A DNA stretch of 64,000 nt, from the NCBI GenBank assembly GCA_037126765.1, contig JBBCBC010000035.1, positions 3,534,001 to 3,598,000 on the forward strand. Reading direction: 5' to 3'. This document shows positions 24,256-36,000 of the stretch, one piece after another. The notes beneath the pieces were generated by a model. The model worked only from the letters and a program-made list of their open reading frames with translations. It was not told the origin of the DNA and did not search any database. A program made the position numbers and the translations under genes. Numbering within the stretch: position 1 is the first letter of the stretch; each line of letters opens with the position of its first letter. Origin of the DNA: Stenogyne calaminthoides (lineage: Eukaryota > Streptophyta > Magnoliopsida > Lamiales > Lamiaceae).

Positions 24256-24990
24256 TCATCTGGATCCATCTTGAATCCAGTCATCATAGGAATTTTGGCT
24301 TCCTTGCAATTTTTGAACTCCAAACTTAGCCAATAAATTCCTAGTGTACTTTGCTTGGCTGATGAATATCCCTTCTGTACTTTGCTTCACTTGTAGACCT
24401 AGAAAGTAATTCATCTGGCCCATCATGGACATTTCGAACTTCCCTTGCATCAGTTTGATGAATCTTTTACATAGACTCTTGTTGGGAGATCCGAAGATGA
24501 TGTCGTCCACGTAGATCTGAACCATCAGAATATCCTCTCCATCTTCTATTCTGAATAAGGTTCTGTCCACTGTTCCTTTAGTGAACCCACTTTCTATCAA
24601 GAACTGAGAGAGTGTATCATACCAAGCACGAGGAGCTTGTTTCAGGCCATAAAGAGCTTTTATTAAACTGTACACTTGGTTGCTCTTTTCGAAGCCTGGA
24701 GGTTGTTCGACATAAACTTCCTCTGCTAGTACCCCGTTTAAGAATGCACTCTTTACGTCCATCTGATACACAGTGAACCCTCTGTGGGAAGCATATGCCA
24801 GAAACAGCCGAATGGCTTCTAGGCGAGCGACTGGTGCAAAGGTCTCATCATAATCAATTCCTTCTGATTGTGAATACCCATTAGCAACAAGTCTTTCCTT
24901 ATTCCTGGTTATGACATTTTTCTCATCTCTCTTGTTCTTGAATACCCACTTCGTGCCAATTACGTCTTGATGAGTTGGTCTGTCCACCAA
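24256..24990 (-). CDS. reverse transcriptase domain of element 1 (open fragment)
   Basis: An open frame of 244 residues covering most of a copia reverse transcriptase: TKWVFKNKRDEKNVI at the start, ARLEAIRLFLAYASHRGF, the first catalytic Asp in YQMDVKSAFLNG, LYGLKQAPRAWYDTLSQFL, and the YVDD box with two catalytic Asp residues at about residues 142-145, then FIKLMQGKFEMSMMGQMNYF. It copies element RNA into DNA in the virus-like particle. The frame ends by shift near 24256, where RNase H should follow. It belongs to a single gag-pol polyprotein reading frame with the integrase upstream. Confidence 0.9.
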   Translation of the reverse strand: MVDRPTHQDVIGTKWVFKNKRDEKNVITRNKERLVANGYSQSEGIDYDETFAPVARLEAIRLFLAYASHRGFTVYQMDVKSAFLNGVLAEEVYVEQPPGFEKSNQVYSLIKALYGLKQAPRAWYDTLSQFLIESGFTKGTVDRTLFRIEDGEDILMVQIYVDDIIFGSPNKSLCKRFIKLMQGKFEMSMMGQMNYFLGLQVKQSTEGIFISQAKYTRNLLAKFGVQKLQGSQNSYDDWIQDGSR

Positions 24991-25036
24991 TTCCCAAACT
25001 TGATTTCTTTCGAACTGTTCCAGCCTCCCCGCATGG

Positions 25037-25933
25037 CTAGAATCCGGCTTTTGCGCCTTGTAGAGCTTCCTCTACTTTTGTAGGTTCCTTCATAGACAGA
25101 TAACAGCAATACATGGCACTTTCACCAATCTGATGTTTAGTTTTAACTCTATCAGATGGGTCTCTGATGATCAGATCAGTTGGATGACTGGTTATCCAGG
25201 TCCTTCTGTTCTGATTTGCGTCGGTTTGGAGAACATCATCCACTTTTGATAAAGGTTCATTACTAGCGATTGGGAGTGGTGCAGAATTATGATCCACTTG
25301 ATAAGAACATGTCTCAGCTGATGTTGGACTCATCATGTCTCGATGTCTGCTCGTGGGAACTTGTGTGTTCCCCTGAACCTGATGGTTCGCTTGATATCGC
25401 ATCTCGGTGTGCCGAACTTCTTCATCGACAATTTTTCGTACCTTAGGATCTGATTGATCTGGTGAATTAGCTAGATCTGGAATGTATACTGTTACGATTT
25501 CTGATCCTTTTTCCTTGATCGTTAGTTGATCCATTTTCTGAGCATCGTCTTTGGTTGATCGCCTACATCTTGTTCTCGGAGGCGATTTCTCTTGTTCAGA
25601 AGATGCTTCATCAAAGACTACATGGGGTGTTTCTTCCACAACTAGGGTTCGTCTGTTGTAAACCCTGAAAGCCTTGCTAGATGAGGAATATCCTAAGAAT
25701 ATGCCCTCATCTGATTTGGCCTCAAAAGTCTTCAACTAACTCTTCCCATTGTTGTGTATGAAACACTTACACCCAAAAACATGGAAGTAAGAAACACGAG
25801 GTTTTCTGCCTTTCCACAGTTCATAGGGTGTTTTGTAGTGAGCCTTAGTCAGAAGACATCTGTTCTGAGTATGACATGCAGTGTTGATAGCTTCTGCCCA
25901 GAAACGGTTTGGTATTGCATGTTCAACTAACAT
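25037..25933 (-). pseudogene. integrase C-terminal region and integrase-RT linker of element 1
   Basis: Two adjoining frames separated by one stop (25736-25933 and 25037-25735). The first has the end of the integrase core (FWAEAINTACHTQNRCL, TPYELWKGRKPRVSYFHVFGC). The second has GIFLGYSSSSKAFRVYN, the conserved C-terminal motif of copia integrases, followed by a long acidic, poorly conserved linker leading into the reverse transcriptase. Confidence 0.85.
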
Positions 25934-26111
25934 CGTGCGAGCAACTTCTTTGAGAGTTCTGTTTCTCCGTTCTGGTACTCCATTCTGTTGTGGCGTTCTT
26001 GCAGCTGATGTCTCATGTCAGATACCAAACTTAGAGCAAAAAATCAAAAGAATAAAAGAGTTAAGAAATTCGTACCTTTATCCGATCCGATTTTTACTAC
26101 ACCGACACCCT

Positions 26112-26892
26112 TTATTTTGTAATCTCTTTAGCAAAATCTATCTTCGTTGTCGTCTCATTCTTCTTATGTAAGAATATAACCCAGGTAAACTTGGAGTAGT
26201 CATCCACGATTACCAGAGTATATTTGCGTCCGTTGAGACTGACTGGTGTAACTGGTCCAAATAGATCCATATGAAGCAGCTGCAATACTCTACTGGATGC
26301 CGGTCCAGGAATTCCCTTGAATGAAGTTTTGACCTGTTTTCCTTCCGACATGCGGACATGTCTGATCCTTTGAAAATACTTCATTCGGAAGTCCTTCCAC
26401 TAGAGACATCCTTGCTATCTTATTAAGAGTTTTAAAGTTCAGATGACTCATTCTTTTGTGCCAGAGCCAACTGCTACTTTTGGAACTCTTAACAATCAGG
26501 CATGCATTTCTTGGGCAACTGTTCCAATCAGCTGTGTAGATCATCCCTTTCCTTGAACCAGTTAGCAAAATCTGTTGAGTGGCTTGATTTTTGATAGTGC
26601 ATTGATCAGTCGAGAACTCAACACTGAATCCGTTGTCGCAGAATTGTGAAACCGATAATAGGTTGTGCTTCAGACCTTCGACATACGAGACTCGAAGCAT
26701 TTGTACATCATCATTCTCTGTTGTTCCGAATCCTTTGGTATAACCAAAGTTATCATCACCGAAGAGTACACGCGGGCCTTTCTGTTCTATGTAAGAGCTG
26801 AGGAGGTGTTTGCTTCCAGTCATGTGCCTTGAGCATCCACTATCGATGTACCAGATAGTTGCTTGCACACCTCCTTTGTTGGCCAGACCCAC
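26112..26892 (-). pseudogene. protease and N-terminal integrase of element 1
   Basis: Contains the aspartic protease active site (WYIDSGCSRHMTG, near the start of the open frame at 26892), a flap-like stretch (VLFGDDNFGYTKG), the GAG-pre-integrase domain with WLWHKRMSHLNF (His residues of the zinc-binding region) and the first Asp of the DDE triad in MDLFGPVTPVS. A frameshift near 26290-26384 divides it. The downstream integrase core around 25940-26110 is broken. Confidence 0.85.
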
Positions 26893-27537
26893 GCGATCCT
26901 GCAGCCAAATCAGGCTTTAGGTACCCCTTTAGGATTGGGTCCTGAGGGGTTAGGATTAGTTTTGGGGATCCATACAAACAGAGCACTTCTATTGAGATCA
27001 GTTAGATCAGAAGGCCTGATTTGTCTCTCATACCTATCAACATAATCATACGGCTCTTTATATGCTTTCTTGATTAGTATGATTATTAGTGTGAACCTTG
27101 GGTGACTTAGAAGACTTGGGATTTATCTTTTTCGCTTTTGTCTTCTTTTCATCCAAAGGTGGTTCAAAAAGTGCCGTTCTAGGTTTCTGATTATAGGGGT
27201 AGGTACGACTGCTACCATCAAAAGATTCATATCTTTTTGGCATAGGTGGTTCTTGCAGTTTACCTAAAGCGTGCTTATTCGGCAGCTGACCTTGATTGGG
27301 TCTCAGATTAGACTTCCCTTTTTCAGGTTGTCTTTTTTCGATATTCGATCTGTTGATCGAGTTGAGGTCTCTTCGTAAGAACTGGGTTCTTCTCGTTGAT
27401 TCCTCTACCGATGCTTTTTACCGGCTTGGGGTCCATTTCGCTCCCCTTCGGTTAGGCACACTGCCTTTACCCCGCTCAACCGGTCTTTTTCCCTTATTAG
27501 ATACAAGTTTGGCTTTTGGTGTATCTTTGTTAGAAAC

Positions 27538-28014
27538 TCATTTGATTACACCTTTTTGAAGTGAATCAAACGGGGCTTTTGAGGATGTGGAAGGGTTCTC
27601 ATACCCAAGTCCCTTCTTGTTAATCGTTGTTCGAAAATAGGTGTTCATATCTTGAACGGTTTTAGATGATTTTGTGAAAACCTTTATTTTCTTGCGCAGA
27701 TTATCCTCAGATGATTTTAGACTCTCATGCATTCGGAATAGCTCATCAAATTTCGCTTGAAGGATTTTGAAGTCATTAGCTTGCTGTTTGTTAATTGCTA
27801 GCTGATCTTTGATCTGCTTCTCATGATCAGAAGATTTAACTTTCAGAATGTTAAGTTCCTCAGTTGCCTTCTGAGCAGTTTCAGCAGATTTAAGTTCAGA
27901 AGCTTTACTGAGATCGTTCTCTTTAGCAAGCTGATTATTTCTTATCCTTAGCTTGTCATTCTCAACTTCCACTATAGCATAAGTGTCTACTGCATTTGAG
28001 AGATCCTCAAGCAA
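27538..28014 (-). CDS. gag C-terminal coiled-coil segment, element 1 (open fragment)
   Basis: 158 residues, mostly helical and charged (KLRIRNNQLAKEN, HEKQIKDQLAINKQQANDF, RMHESLKSSEDNLRKKI), followed by TSSKAPFDSLQKGVIK. It corresponds to the part of gag after the zinc knuckle in element 4 (54540-55060) and probably helps capsid assembly. The zinc-knuckle region between 28014 and 28360 is frameshifted. Confidence 0.75.
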   Translation of the reverse strand: MLEDLSNAVDTYAIVEVENDKLRIRNNQLAKENDLSKASELKSAETAQKATEELNILKVKSSDHEKQIKDQLAINKQQANDFKILQAKFDELFRMHESLKSSEDNLRKKIKVFTKSSKTVQDMNTYFRTTINKKGLGYENPSTSSKAPFDSLQKGVIK

Positions 28015-28359
28015 TTGCTCAGAGTAGAGTCAAGCAGTCAATCTCCCTAGCGGTGTGCTAATGATAAAGGTGTAAAAGGCACAAAGCGAAAGGTTTGGAG
28101 GTTACCTCGATTGGTCCTCCTTGGCCATCAGCAGATCTCATCATCATCCCAAGAGAATATCGATCTTCATTCTCATAGAAGTCAACAAAGATCGCTTATC
28201 GATTTTAAATCTTCTACAGAGGAGTATCCAGAATCCTCGGAGGGGCGATAGGAATCATCAATACGGATGTGTCAAGAACCATGGCTTTTTTACGTCCTGT
28301 AACGTTGCTCTCTTCGCTCTCTTTTCTTCCCTTTCTTTTGGCGTCCGGCATTCATTACC

Positions 28360-29496
28360 TTATTTGTAGTGACCTGGCTTCTCACGAAGTGAAGCACGCT
28401 CCTTGATCCACGGAACCTTTTTCTTCCGGTGAATCACTCCCTCAGATGATCTATCGGGTGACTTCCTTTCGATAGTAGTCCGAGCTCCTTCACCGGATCG
28501 ATTATCTCTTCTCTCATCATTTAGATTATCTCTTTTCTTTTCTTCTTTGTGATCTCTTCGATCATCAGATCTGGTTCTTTCTGGAGATCTGTTGGCTGAT
28601 CTCCTATCTCTTCCTCGGCTATGTTGATAATCTTTATAGAATCTTCGATACTTACCAAGTTGAATATTTGATTTTTCTAGTTTCCTGGTAAGCAGAGCGA
28701 TCTGTTCTGCCTGACTTATGATGTTTCCAACAGGTTCATTGGCCTTCGATCTGCTGGTGGTTGCCTTAAACGCAATTAATTTAGAAGTTGAGGCTTCAGC
28801 GGGCACCTCATCTTCATCTGCTTGTCCTCTTTCAATTAAATCGAACTCGTGAGCTTTAAGGCTTAAGAACAAGCTACTCGGTTTCATCTTTGAAATGTCT
28901 TGGCAATCCTTGATTACCGTGACTTTCATACCCCATTTCTTGGTGAGAGATCTTAATATCTTGTAGTTAATATCCTTGTCTGACATCTCTCTACCAAGTT
29001 CTCGTAGCTTATTCACTGACATAGTAATCCTTCCATCGAGTTCGTTGATGGTCTTGTTGGGCAAAGATCTTTCATTTTTGAACTTCACCAGTTCGGCTTG
29101 TAGACGGCTGTCTTTGATCTGATCATTTCCCTCGCAGATCTCAGCTAGAGTATCCCACATTGCTTTCGTAGTTTTGAGATATTTAATCTTTTCCTTGGTG
29201 ACCTTATCCATCGTTTTCATGATAATATGTCTGGCGATTGTGTCCAGAGTATACAGTTTCCTTTCCTCTGCATCCATCAAGGCTGGGCTTTTTCGTACAA
29301 GACTTCCCGGGGCAAAGTCTGGATCTCCTCCAACTGCAGGGTTGTCGTAATATATGATGATGGGTCCTCTTTCGATGACTTCCATCATTCTGCCACTAAT
29401 CGAACCTAGATGGTTGCACATATAAATGGCCCAATCTGCATACTCATCAATTGAGAACTTCGGCAGATCATGATACATACCAGAGGTATTATCCAT
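28360..29496 (-). CDS. gag N-terminal and central part, element 1 (open fragment)
   Basis: 378 residues from the natural start (MDNTSGMYHDLPKFSIDEY). The first 200 residues are the copia gag core with the WDTLAEICEGND motif and LRSLTKKWGMKVTVIKD. After that come a linker and a very basic Arg/Asp/Glu repeat-like stretch (about residues 290-350), typical of nucleic-acid binding. It ends with REKPGHYK, a remnant of a CCHC zinc knuckle whose cysteines are missing. It forms the particle shell. The start is supported by an identical start in element 4 and by its position about 120 bp after the primer site. Confidence 0.9.
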   Translation of the reverse strand: MDNTSGMYHDLPKFSIDEYADWAIYMCNHLGSISGRMMEVIERGPIIIYYDNPAVGGDPDFAPGSLVRKSPALMDAEERKLYTLDTIARHIIMKTMDKVTKEKIKYLKTTKAMWDTLAEICEGNDQIKDSRLQAELVKFKNERSLPNKTINELDGRITMSVNKLRELGREMSDKDINYKILRSLTKKWGMKVTVIKDCQDISKMKPSSLFLSLKAHEFDLIERGQADEDEVPAEASTSKLIAFKATTSRSKANEPVGNIISQAEQIALLTRKLEKSNIQLGKYRRFYKDYQHSRGRDRRSANRSPERTRSDDRRDHKEEKKRDNLNDERRDNRSGEGARTTIERKSPDRSSEGVIHRKKKVPWIKERASLREKPGHYK

Positions 29497-29617
29497 GCTG
29501 AGTGATTTTGGAAAAAGAACGAGTTATAAAAATGGTTTTTCAAGATCTGTTCAATTGACCACAAAGATTCTTCCTCAAGAATCGATGATACTCAAAGCCA
29601 GTGGTCTGTAGAACCAC

Positions 29618-29631
29618 TGCTCTGATACCAC
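29618..29631 (-). other. primer binding site of element 1
   Basis: Minus-strand TGGTATCAGAGCAG directly inside the 5' LTR; complementary to the 3' end of initiator-Met tRNA as in most plant copia elements. Confidence 0.9.
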
Positions 29632-29632
29632 T

Positions 29633-31051
29633 TGTAGGTCCCGAATGGGTTTTGTGAGGGCAGAAGTCTAGAGGGGAGGGGTGAATAGACTTCTGAAAAC
29701 TTTTCGTGCAGATCAGGTGTGATGGCAGTTAGCCTGATCAGAGTGCAAGTGAATCAGTTTGATCGATATCTAACTTACTAATCGCTCAAGGCGATCGATT
29801 CATCTATCGGTTTAACTGATTTGTCGCGGAAGCTAAGTTTTACCCGTGTGAAAACCGCTTTTGATAAATCGATTCCAAAAGTCGATCTTTTAACCAGCTT
29901 AACTAAAGTGTCAACTTGATCGATCGTAAGCTTGGTGCTAGCTGATCTTAACTTAGAATATGTATGCTGCTTTAATAGTTGTGTGATTGTGTAAACAGTT
30001 AATCAAAGCAGGTAAAGGCACACAAGATTTATAGTGGTTCGGACAAACCAGTCCTACGTCCACTCTTCCCTATCACAAGGGGCACCAACTAAACCAACTG
30101 GACTTAGATTTTTGTGTTAGTCCAACACAGTACACCAACAGATATTTAAAGAGTTCTCACTCAACCGATCCCAGAAATCAGAACTAGAAACCCTAGTCTA
30201 AAATCTTGCTAAACAACTTAACCTAACTTTGGGTTTGGATAAGATTGTTTTGGTTCCAACTATGAAATCTTTTCTAGTGTTTAAAGTAGCCTATCAGCTA
30301 TATGAAAAGATTTCTATGCTAAGAACTTATGGGATTGAACACTATAGAAAATAATCTTCAAGTTCGTGTTCGTCGTGCGGAAATCTGATTATAGCTTGAG
30401 CTTCTTGATAGTTTCCGTGTCTTCACTCTGAAGTGTAATCCCATATTTATAGACCTCGAAATCAAAGAGCCGTTGGAGAGCAATTTGAATTTCAAATATA
30501 TTTGGTAGACTTGTAGGATTGATGTGGCGTGCTTGAGAACGGCATGGCCGAAAAGCATGAATAGTGTCTTTTTATAGCCGTTAGAGAAAGCAAAGACCAA
30601 ATCCCGTAAATTGCCTAGTCCGATCATACGTGTATCGTTCTTATTGGTTAACAGATGCACTTTTCAGTGTTGTTCTTCCAACTAAGGTTGACATTCTTCT
30701 TGTTCAGATCATAGACGTATGATTAGGTGAAACATCAGTTTTCACCTGGTGAGCTGACCTGATCAGTCAGAGATGATCAGTCTACCTGATGGAGTCTTCT
30801 GGTGCCGGTTGACTTAGCTTCAACTAGCAGACTCGGCTGATGTAGGTCTTCTGGTCTGATCTTCTGGAAGTCATCTGATCTTCAAGTATTCTGAGTTTGA
30901 GCTTCATGACTTCAGCTGAGATATCTGACTTGATCAGATCGATCTGATCTTCTGATCTTCTCTTGCCTTCTGGCATGTCGGACATCAGCTATTCTTCATA
31001 TCTTCAGATCTGACCTATACATATTGAGGTTCCCCCTCAATATGTGACTTA
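29633..31051 (-). repeat. 5' LTR of element 1, truncated by element 3
   Basis: Matches the 3' LTR (2002-3565), except that the plus-strand right end (about 145 bp up to TGTTGGG) is missing: the sequence breaks after ...tatgtgactta and a new LTR begins at 31052. TATA box (minus) at 30444-30451. A patch at about 29760-29930 carries CG-type changes absent from the 3' LTR, while the rest is nearly the same. Confidence 0.9.
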
Positions 31052-32606
31052 TGTAGGTCCCGAACGGGTTTAGTGAGGGCAGAAGTCTAGAGGGGAGGGG
31101 TGAATAGACTTCTGAAAACTTTTTGTGCAGATCGGTGTGAGGGCGCTTAGCCCGATCGAGTGCGAGTGAATCCGGTTTGGGCTGATAACCAACTTACTAA
31201 TCAGAAAGCGCATTAGTTCGAACTATCGGTTAACCGATGTGTCGGAAGCTTAAGTTTTACCCGTGAAAAACCAGTTTTTATAAATCGATTCCAAAGTTAG
31301 TGTTTTAACCAATTGATCAAGTGTCAAGCTTGATCGATCGAAGCTTGGTGCTAATGATCTCAACTTAGAATATGTATGCGCTTTTAAAGGTTGTGTGCAA
31401 TTGTGTAGACAAGCTTAATCAAAGCGGTAAAGGCACACAAGATTTATAGTGGTTCGGACAAACCAAATTCCCACGTCCACTCTTCCCTATCACAAGGGGC
31501 ACCAACTTAACCAATCGAACTTAGTTTTATGTGTTAGTTCAACACAAAGATAATCGACAGATATTTAAGGAGTTCTCACTCAACCGATCGCTTAAAATCG
31601 TAACTAGAAACCCTAGTCCGAATCTTGCTAAACAACTTAACCTAACTTGGGTTTGGATAAGATTGTTTTGGTTCCAACTATGAAATCTTTTCTAGTGTTT
31701 AAGGTAGCCTATCAGCTAGATGAAAAGATTTCTATGCTAAGAACTTATGGGATGAACACTTAATAAAATAATCTTCTTGATCGTGTTCTTCGTGCGGAAA
31801 TCTGATAATTGCTTGAGCTTCTTGATTGTTCAGTGTTTTCCGTGTTTCACTCAAGTGTGATCTCATATTTATAGACCTTGAAATCAAAGAGCCGTTGGAG
31901 AGCAATTTGAATTTCGTGCTATATTAGGTAGGTTTTGCAGGATTGATGTGACGTGCTTCGAGAAATGAAGATGGCGGCGTGAACTTGTATTTTATAGCCG
32001 TTAGAGAGAACAACATCAAATCCCTTAATTGTCGGGTCCGATCATACGTGTCTTGTTCTTATTGGTTAATGACGCGACTTTTCAAATGTTTGTTCTTCCA
32101 ACTAAGGTTGACATTCTTCTTGTTCAGATCATAGACGTATGATTAGGTGAAACATCGGTTTTTTGAGAGTCGACCGATCGGTCGAATCGATCGATCTACT
32201 GATGGAGTCTTCGTGCCGGGTTGACTTAGCTTCAACTAGCGACTCGGCCGATGTAGGTCTTCGGTCCGATCTTCCGAAGTCATCCGATCTTCAAGTATTC
32301 GAGTTTGAGCTTTATGACTTCAAATGAGATATCCGACTAGATCGGATCGATCGATCCGATCTTTCCTCTTCTCTAGCATTCGCCCCTCGCTTTGATATCA
32401 CCGCTTCTTTGGATTTTCAGATCTGACTTATACATATTGAGGTTCCCCCTCAATATGTGACCTATCTATTACATCAGTTGTTCTATACAGTAATTATCAA
32501 CTGGTATTCTATAAACGATAATATAAACATCAGTCAGCTAACAGGTCTGACTGGTCCTATTACACGTGTTTCTGGAACTTTTATCAAAACTATAAATTTC
32601 CCAACA
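31052..32606 (-). repeat. 3' LTR of element 3
   Basis: TG..CA ends, 1555 bp, TATA box (minus) at 31866-31873. It shares its diagnostic 5' part with the LTR at 40671-42235 and differs from the LTRs of elements 1 and 2. Polypurine tract follows at 32607. Confidence 0.95.
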
Positions 32607-32812
32607 ATTTCCCCTTTGATAAAACCAAAACACCGAGAAACCAAACACAGTTGATAAATATAGAACAAGAAAAGAGCACATAATCGAGAAGACAATGAGA
32701 TTTTGTCTTAGGATCGTAAAAATAAACTTTTCTCATTAGATATGTCGATTACGTGTTACATCAGAAAAGTTTGAATTTAAAAACAGCTGATCCTGAGAAG
32801 TCTTTTGATTCT

Positions 32813-35800
32813 TCACTCTTTAGGCTTGTATCCTTCTGGCATCTCTCTTTGATCTTGAGGTACGTTGAAGATCTGATATAGTTTCCATTTGACATCATTG
32901 GTCCGGCCGAGGATCGGGTTATATCGCTTTTGCTCAGATGTCAAAGTAGAATCTCTGAAATGCCACCATCAAATGAACCATCCGACTTCATCGAGTAATC
33001 CAACAGATCATACTCTTGGCGAGATATTTTTTACATTGATAAGTTTGGCCTCATTTTCCGTGATACTTGAAAAATCTGATATTTATTTTCTAACCAACTG
33101 AGGAATTCATCATCCGGAGATTCTTCTCGTGGAACAAGATTAAGGACAAAAGCATCCGAAGCCATTCACTTCGATCTTGTTCCATTCCTCAAACCTCTTA
33201 GCATGTGCAAAGAAGTTTTTGAATGATCTCATCAACTCTTCTTTGGCGGTGAGGTTCCGTGCAATTTTCCCAAATTTTCCTTTCTTAAGCTCTCGATCTG
33301 AATTTTTTATTGATTTTTCTTTTCTCATCAATTTTTTCACGCCCTTCTTTCTTCTTCGCCGGGCCTCTTCAAAGAACTTTCTTTAGACAGCGATTTCTCG
33401 GCGATTCTTTATCGGCTTTATGTCACCGCTACCGCTTCTTGTGACTATTTTAGTCCGAGTACTGCACAATTGTGATGTCCCAAAGACCAAGCAGCAGCCT
33501 ACCTTTTGTAATGTCCCAAAGACCACCCAGCCTACCTTTTTGCCTTTGATTTTTCAATCTTTTTCGAGAGACTTCATTAGCAAAGAGATCCAGATGGTCT
33601 AGTCTTTGTCCATAGGCTTTTAACATCAATTAGATCTTGTTGTTTTGATCATGTCGATTGGTTTTCTCGATCCGTCCTTCCCCTTTTTGGTTTGATCAAA
33701 AAGCGGTGAGAGTGGGAAGTTAGGGAACCAAAATCGATCGATATTGCCCTGTTGAGATCTGCAATAGATAAGCCTGGAACTGGAGCAGTTAGAAGTTGAA
33801 CCTTCGAGATCAGCTCGGCTTGACAGATTCGATGGCCGAAGAAAATGTAAAGATCAGTTTGTCAAGTTTGTCTTCTGTCAAATCGAGCTTTTCAGTGAGC
33901 ATCAGAAAAGAAACTTGTTGTTGATCCACCTGAATCAGCTTGTCATCCACGGATTTTATAAGATCGGCAGATACGGTGGTCACAAATGGAGAACCCCATC
34001 TTTGATCGCCGCAATCTGGGAAATAGCCAATTCCCTTTGATCTGTTATTTCTTTGAGGCCAATCTGCCTCTGATCAGCTATCACTCCCTCAATTTCTTCT
34101 TTCAGGAGATCTTTGAAACATGATCTGATCTCCTGAAGTTGATCAGCGGTTATATGTGATGTTGGAATGTTTTGCGTCACTTGATCAGTCTCAGTTGTTT
34201 GTGCCTCCAGTGGTTGGTCATGAACCGCAAAGACACAGTTCCACTATCATCATCGAACTCCTCAGATCCTTCATTGTAGCATCTGGCCGGAGCTTTTTGA
34301 GCGATCTCGGTTTTGTTCATCAATCCCACTTCTGTGGATCGAGCTTTGATAGATTCAAGATTATCCGCTTTCACCGGTGATCCTACGTTAGCATTTCCTC
34401 ATATCGAAATCAAAATCTATGAAACTCATCAAGACCTTCCATTTGCTCAATAATCATTATAAAATCTGAGAAGCTTTTTAATCTGAGATCTCTCCAAGTG
34501 AGGATCTCCATAACTTGTTCTCTAATAGCAGGATGGGCGACCAGTTCTGGATACATCTCATCAATTTCTCGCTCGATTTGCATTCCCGACTATTTTCCCC
34601 CGTGATGGTCTTTGATGATCTAGACTCGAGGAATTGTCCGCTAGATTTTGGGTTGATGAGATGTGGAGGGTTCCGTGGTGCTTGAGTAGGTGGAAGTTGT
34701 CCGATAGGCTCGACTGCAGAGGTTCTCATTTGTGGAGGCGATTCGCTGGTTCCCAGCAATTAAAGTTTACGGGTTCATGAACTGCGATTTTGATTTCGCG
34801 AATGATGTAATTCGTGTTAATACGAATTTGATGATGTAGTTTTGAGTTCGCAGTGCGGTGGAAAAGTAGGAGAGACATGCTCAATAGCCATTAGTCCGAG
34901 TGGTGAATCACCGAAATTTGGAGGAGAAGGAGATCGTTAAATGCTAGTGCTTCTTCCTCGATGAATGGTAGCGAAGCTCTCGGCTGACAGAAGCTTGCTG
35001 TCCCGATTTTTCACCCGATTTTTGTGGTGCAATGACCGATCTGGCGCTCTTTCTTCATCGACTCATCTTCTAGCATCGAGTCATGGAGGCTTGCTTCGCC
35101 TTCTTCGGCCTCTTTTCCCGGACCTTCACCCGAGTTTTTTTTTTCTTCTTGGGGCTTACGGTGTAGACGAAGTTGCTTCCTTGCTTTTTCCTTCTTAGTC
35201 TTTGGGGGGAGTTGGCCACATATCATCGTCCCGGTGGCCCAAATATGGCTAAAGTGGTGGAGAGGAATGCCTTGTAGGGTTTCAAATCCATTACGTTCCC
35301 ATCCGGCATTTTGTCTTGTAGGATAACTCGCAACCTTGTTGAGATTGTCGATCCTCTTCTTCGAGATAGACCGCCTCCACTCATCAACTCCAAATTTATC
35401 ATGTTCTTGGAGTAGAATGGCCTTTAGGAACCCATGCCAATTGATGTTCTTGGCTTTCATCAATTATTGCAAATGCCATGTTGTCATGATTTTGATCGAT
35501 GTAAGAGCATTCAAAATTTGAATGAAATACCCATAATTGTTTTTGACAAAATATCAAACAACAATCGGTATTTCCTCTTGAGCATTGGCGACAAAGCCCG
35601 CGATGATGTTTGTCGGCCTCTCGATGAGCTCATTTCGATCAAATCATCTTGATTCTCACCGTAGTGAGCAAAGCGGAGATTCGTCCCTTTTGGTAGGTTT
35701 GCATTTGAGTTATATCCTCATTCGCGGTCGATCTCTTCTCCGTGGATCGCCGAAAAGTAGTTCTTCTCCGAGCATCTCAGATCCACCCTTAAATTCCTTA

Positions 35801-36000
35801 CGAATTCGAGGGCTTCATATTGCATCACCGATTGCAGAGCAAAGACAATATTTCTCAAGTCCTGCTTTCTTCAGAATTTCCTCTACTTCCATTGATTCCG
35901 GATCCTTTGTCACCCCAAATTGTAAGAACTTGTCCTCGACAATCCTTAATGTCAGTTCCACATAGTTGCACATTATTTTACCCATATCGTGAGTGATCAT
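32813..36000 (-). pseudogene. envelope-like gene of element 3, frameshifted
   Basis: Minus-strand start at 36000 (MITHDMGKIMCNYVELTLRIVEDKF) and the usual end at 32813. The N-terminal domain is readable in pieces (35815-36000, 35011-35463 with NINWHGFLKAILLQEHDKFGV), as are the coiled-coil part (33980-34180) and the Trp-rich tail. Many indels break it. A 36-bp duplication lies at 33475-33545. CG-type and AAAGA changes are common here. Confidence 0.8.
33475..33545. repeat. 36-bp tandem duplication in envelope-like gene of element 3
   Basis: The string atgtcccaaagacca starts at 33475 and again at 33511, each followed by a cagcctaccttttg-like end. Element 1 (4444-4470) and element 2 (8050-8080) have one copy. 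Being a multiple of three, it would not itself shift the frame. Confidence 0.8.

Larger units (their letters stand above)
2002..31051 (-). mobile_element. Sirevirus-like copia retrotransposon, element 1 (hosts element 2)
   Basis: Minus-strand element with a 3' LTR (2002-3565), polypurine tract, envelope-like gene (C-terminal half 3774-5613, N-terminal half 20183-21313), a pol-env spacer with an antisense ORF, pol (23509-26899), gag (27538-29496), primer site (29618-29631) and a 5' LTR (29633-31051). The 5' LTR lacks about its last 145 bases because element 3 begins inside it. The whole of element 2 (5614-20182) sits in the envelope-like gene. The left flank at 1997-2001 is cttta. The matching right flank is not in the window, so its target duplication cannot be checked. 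Confidence 0.9.
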
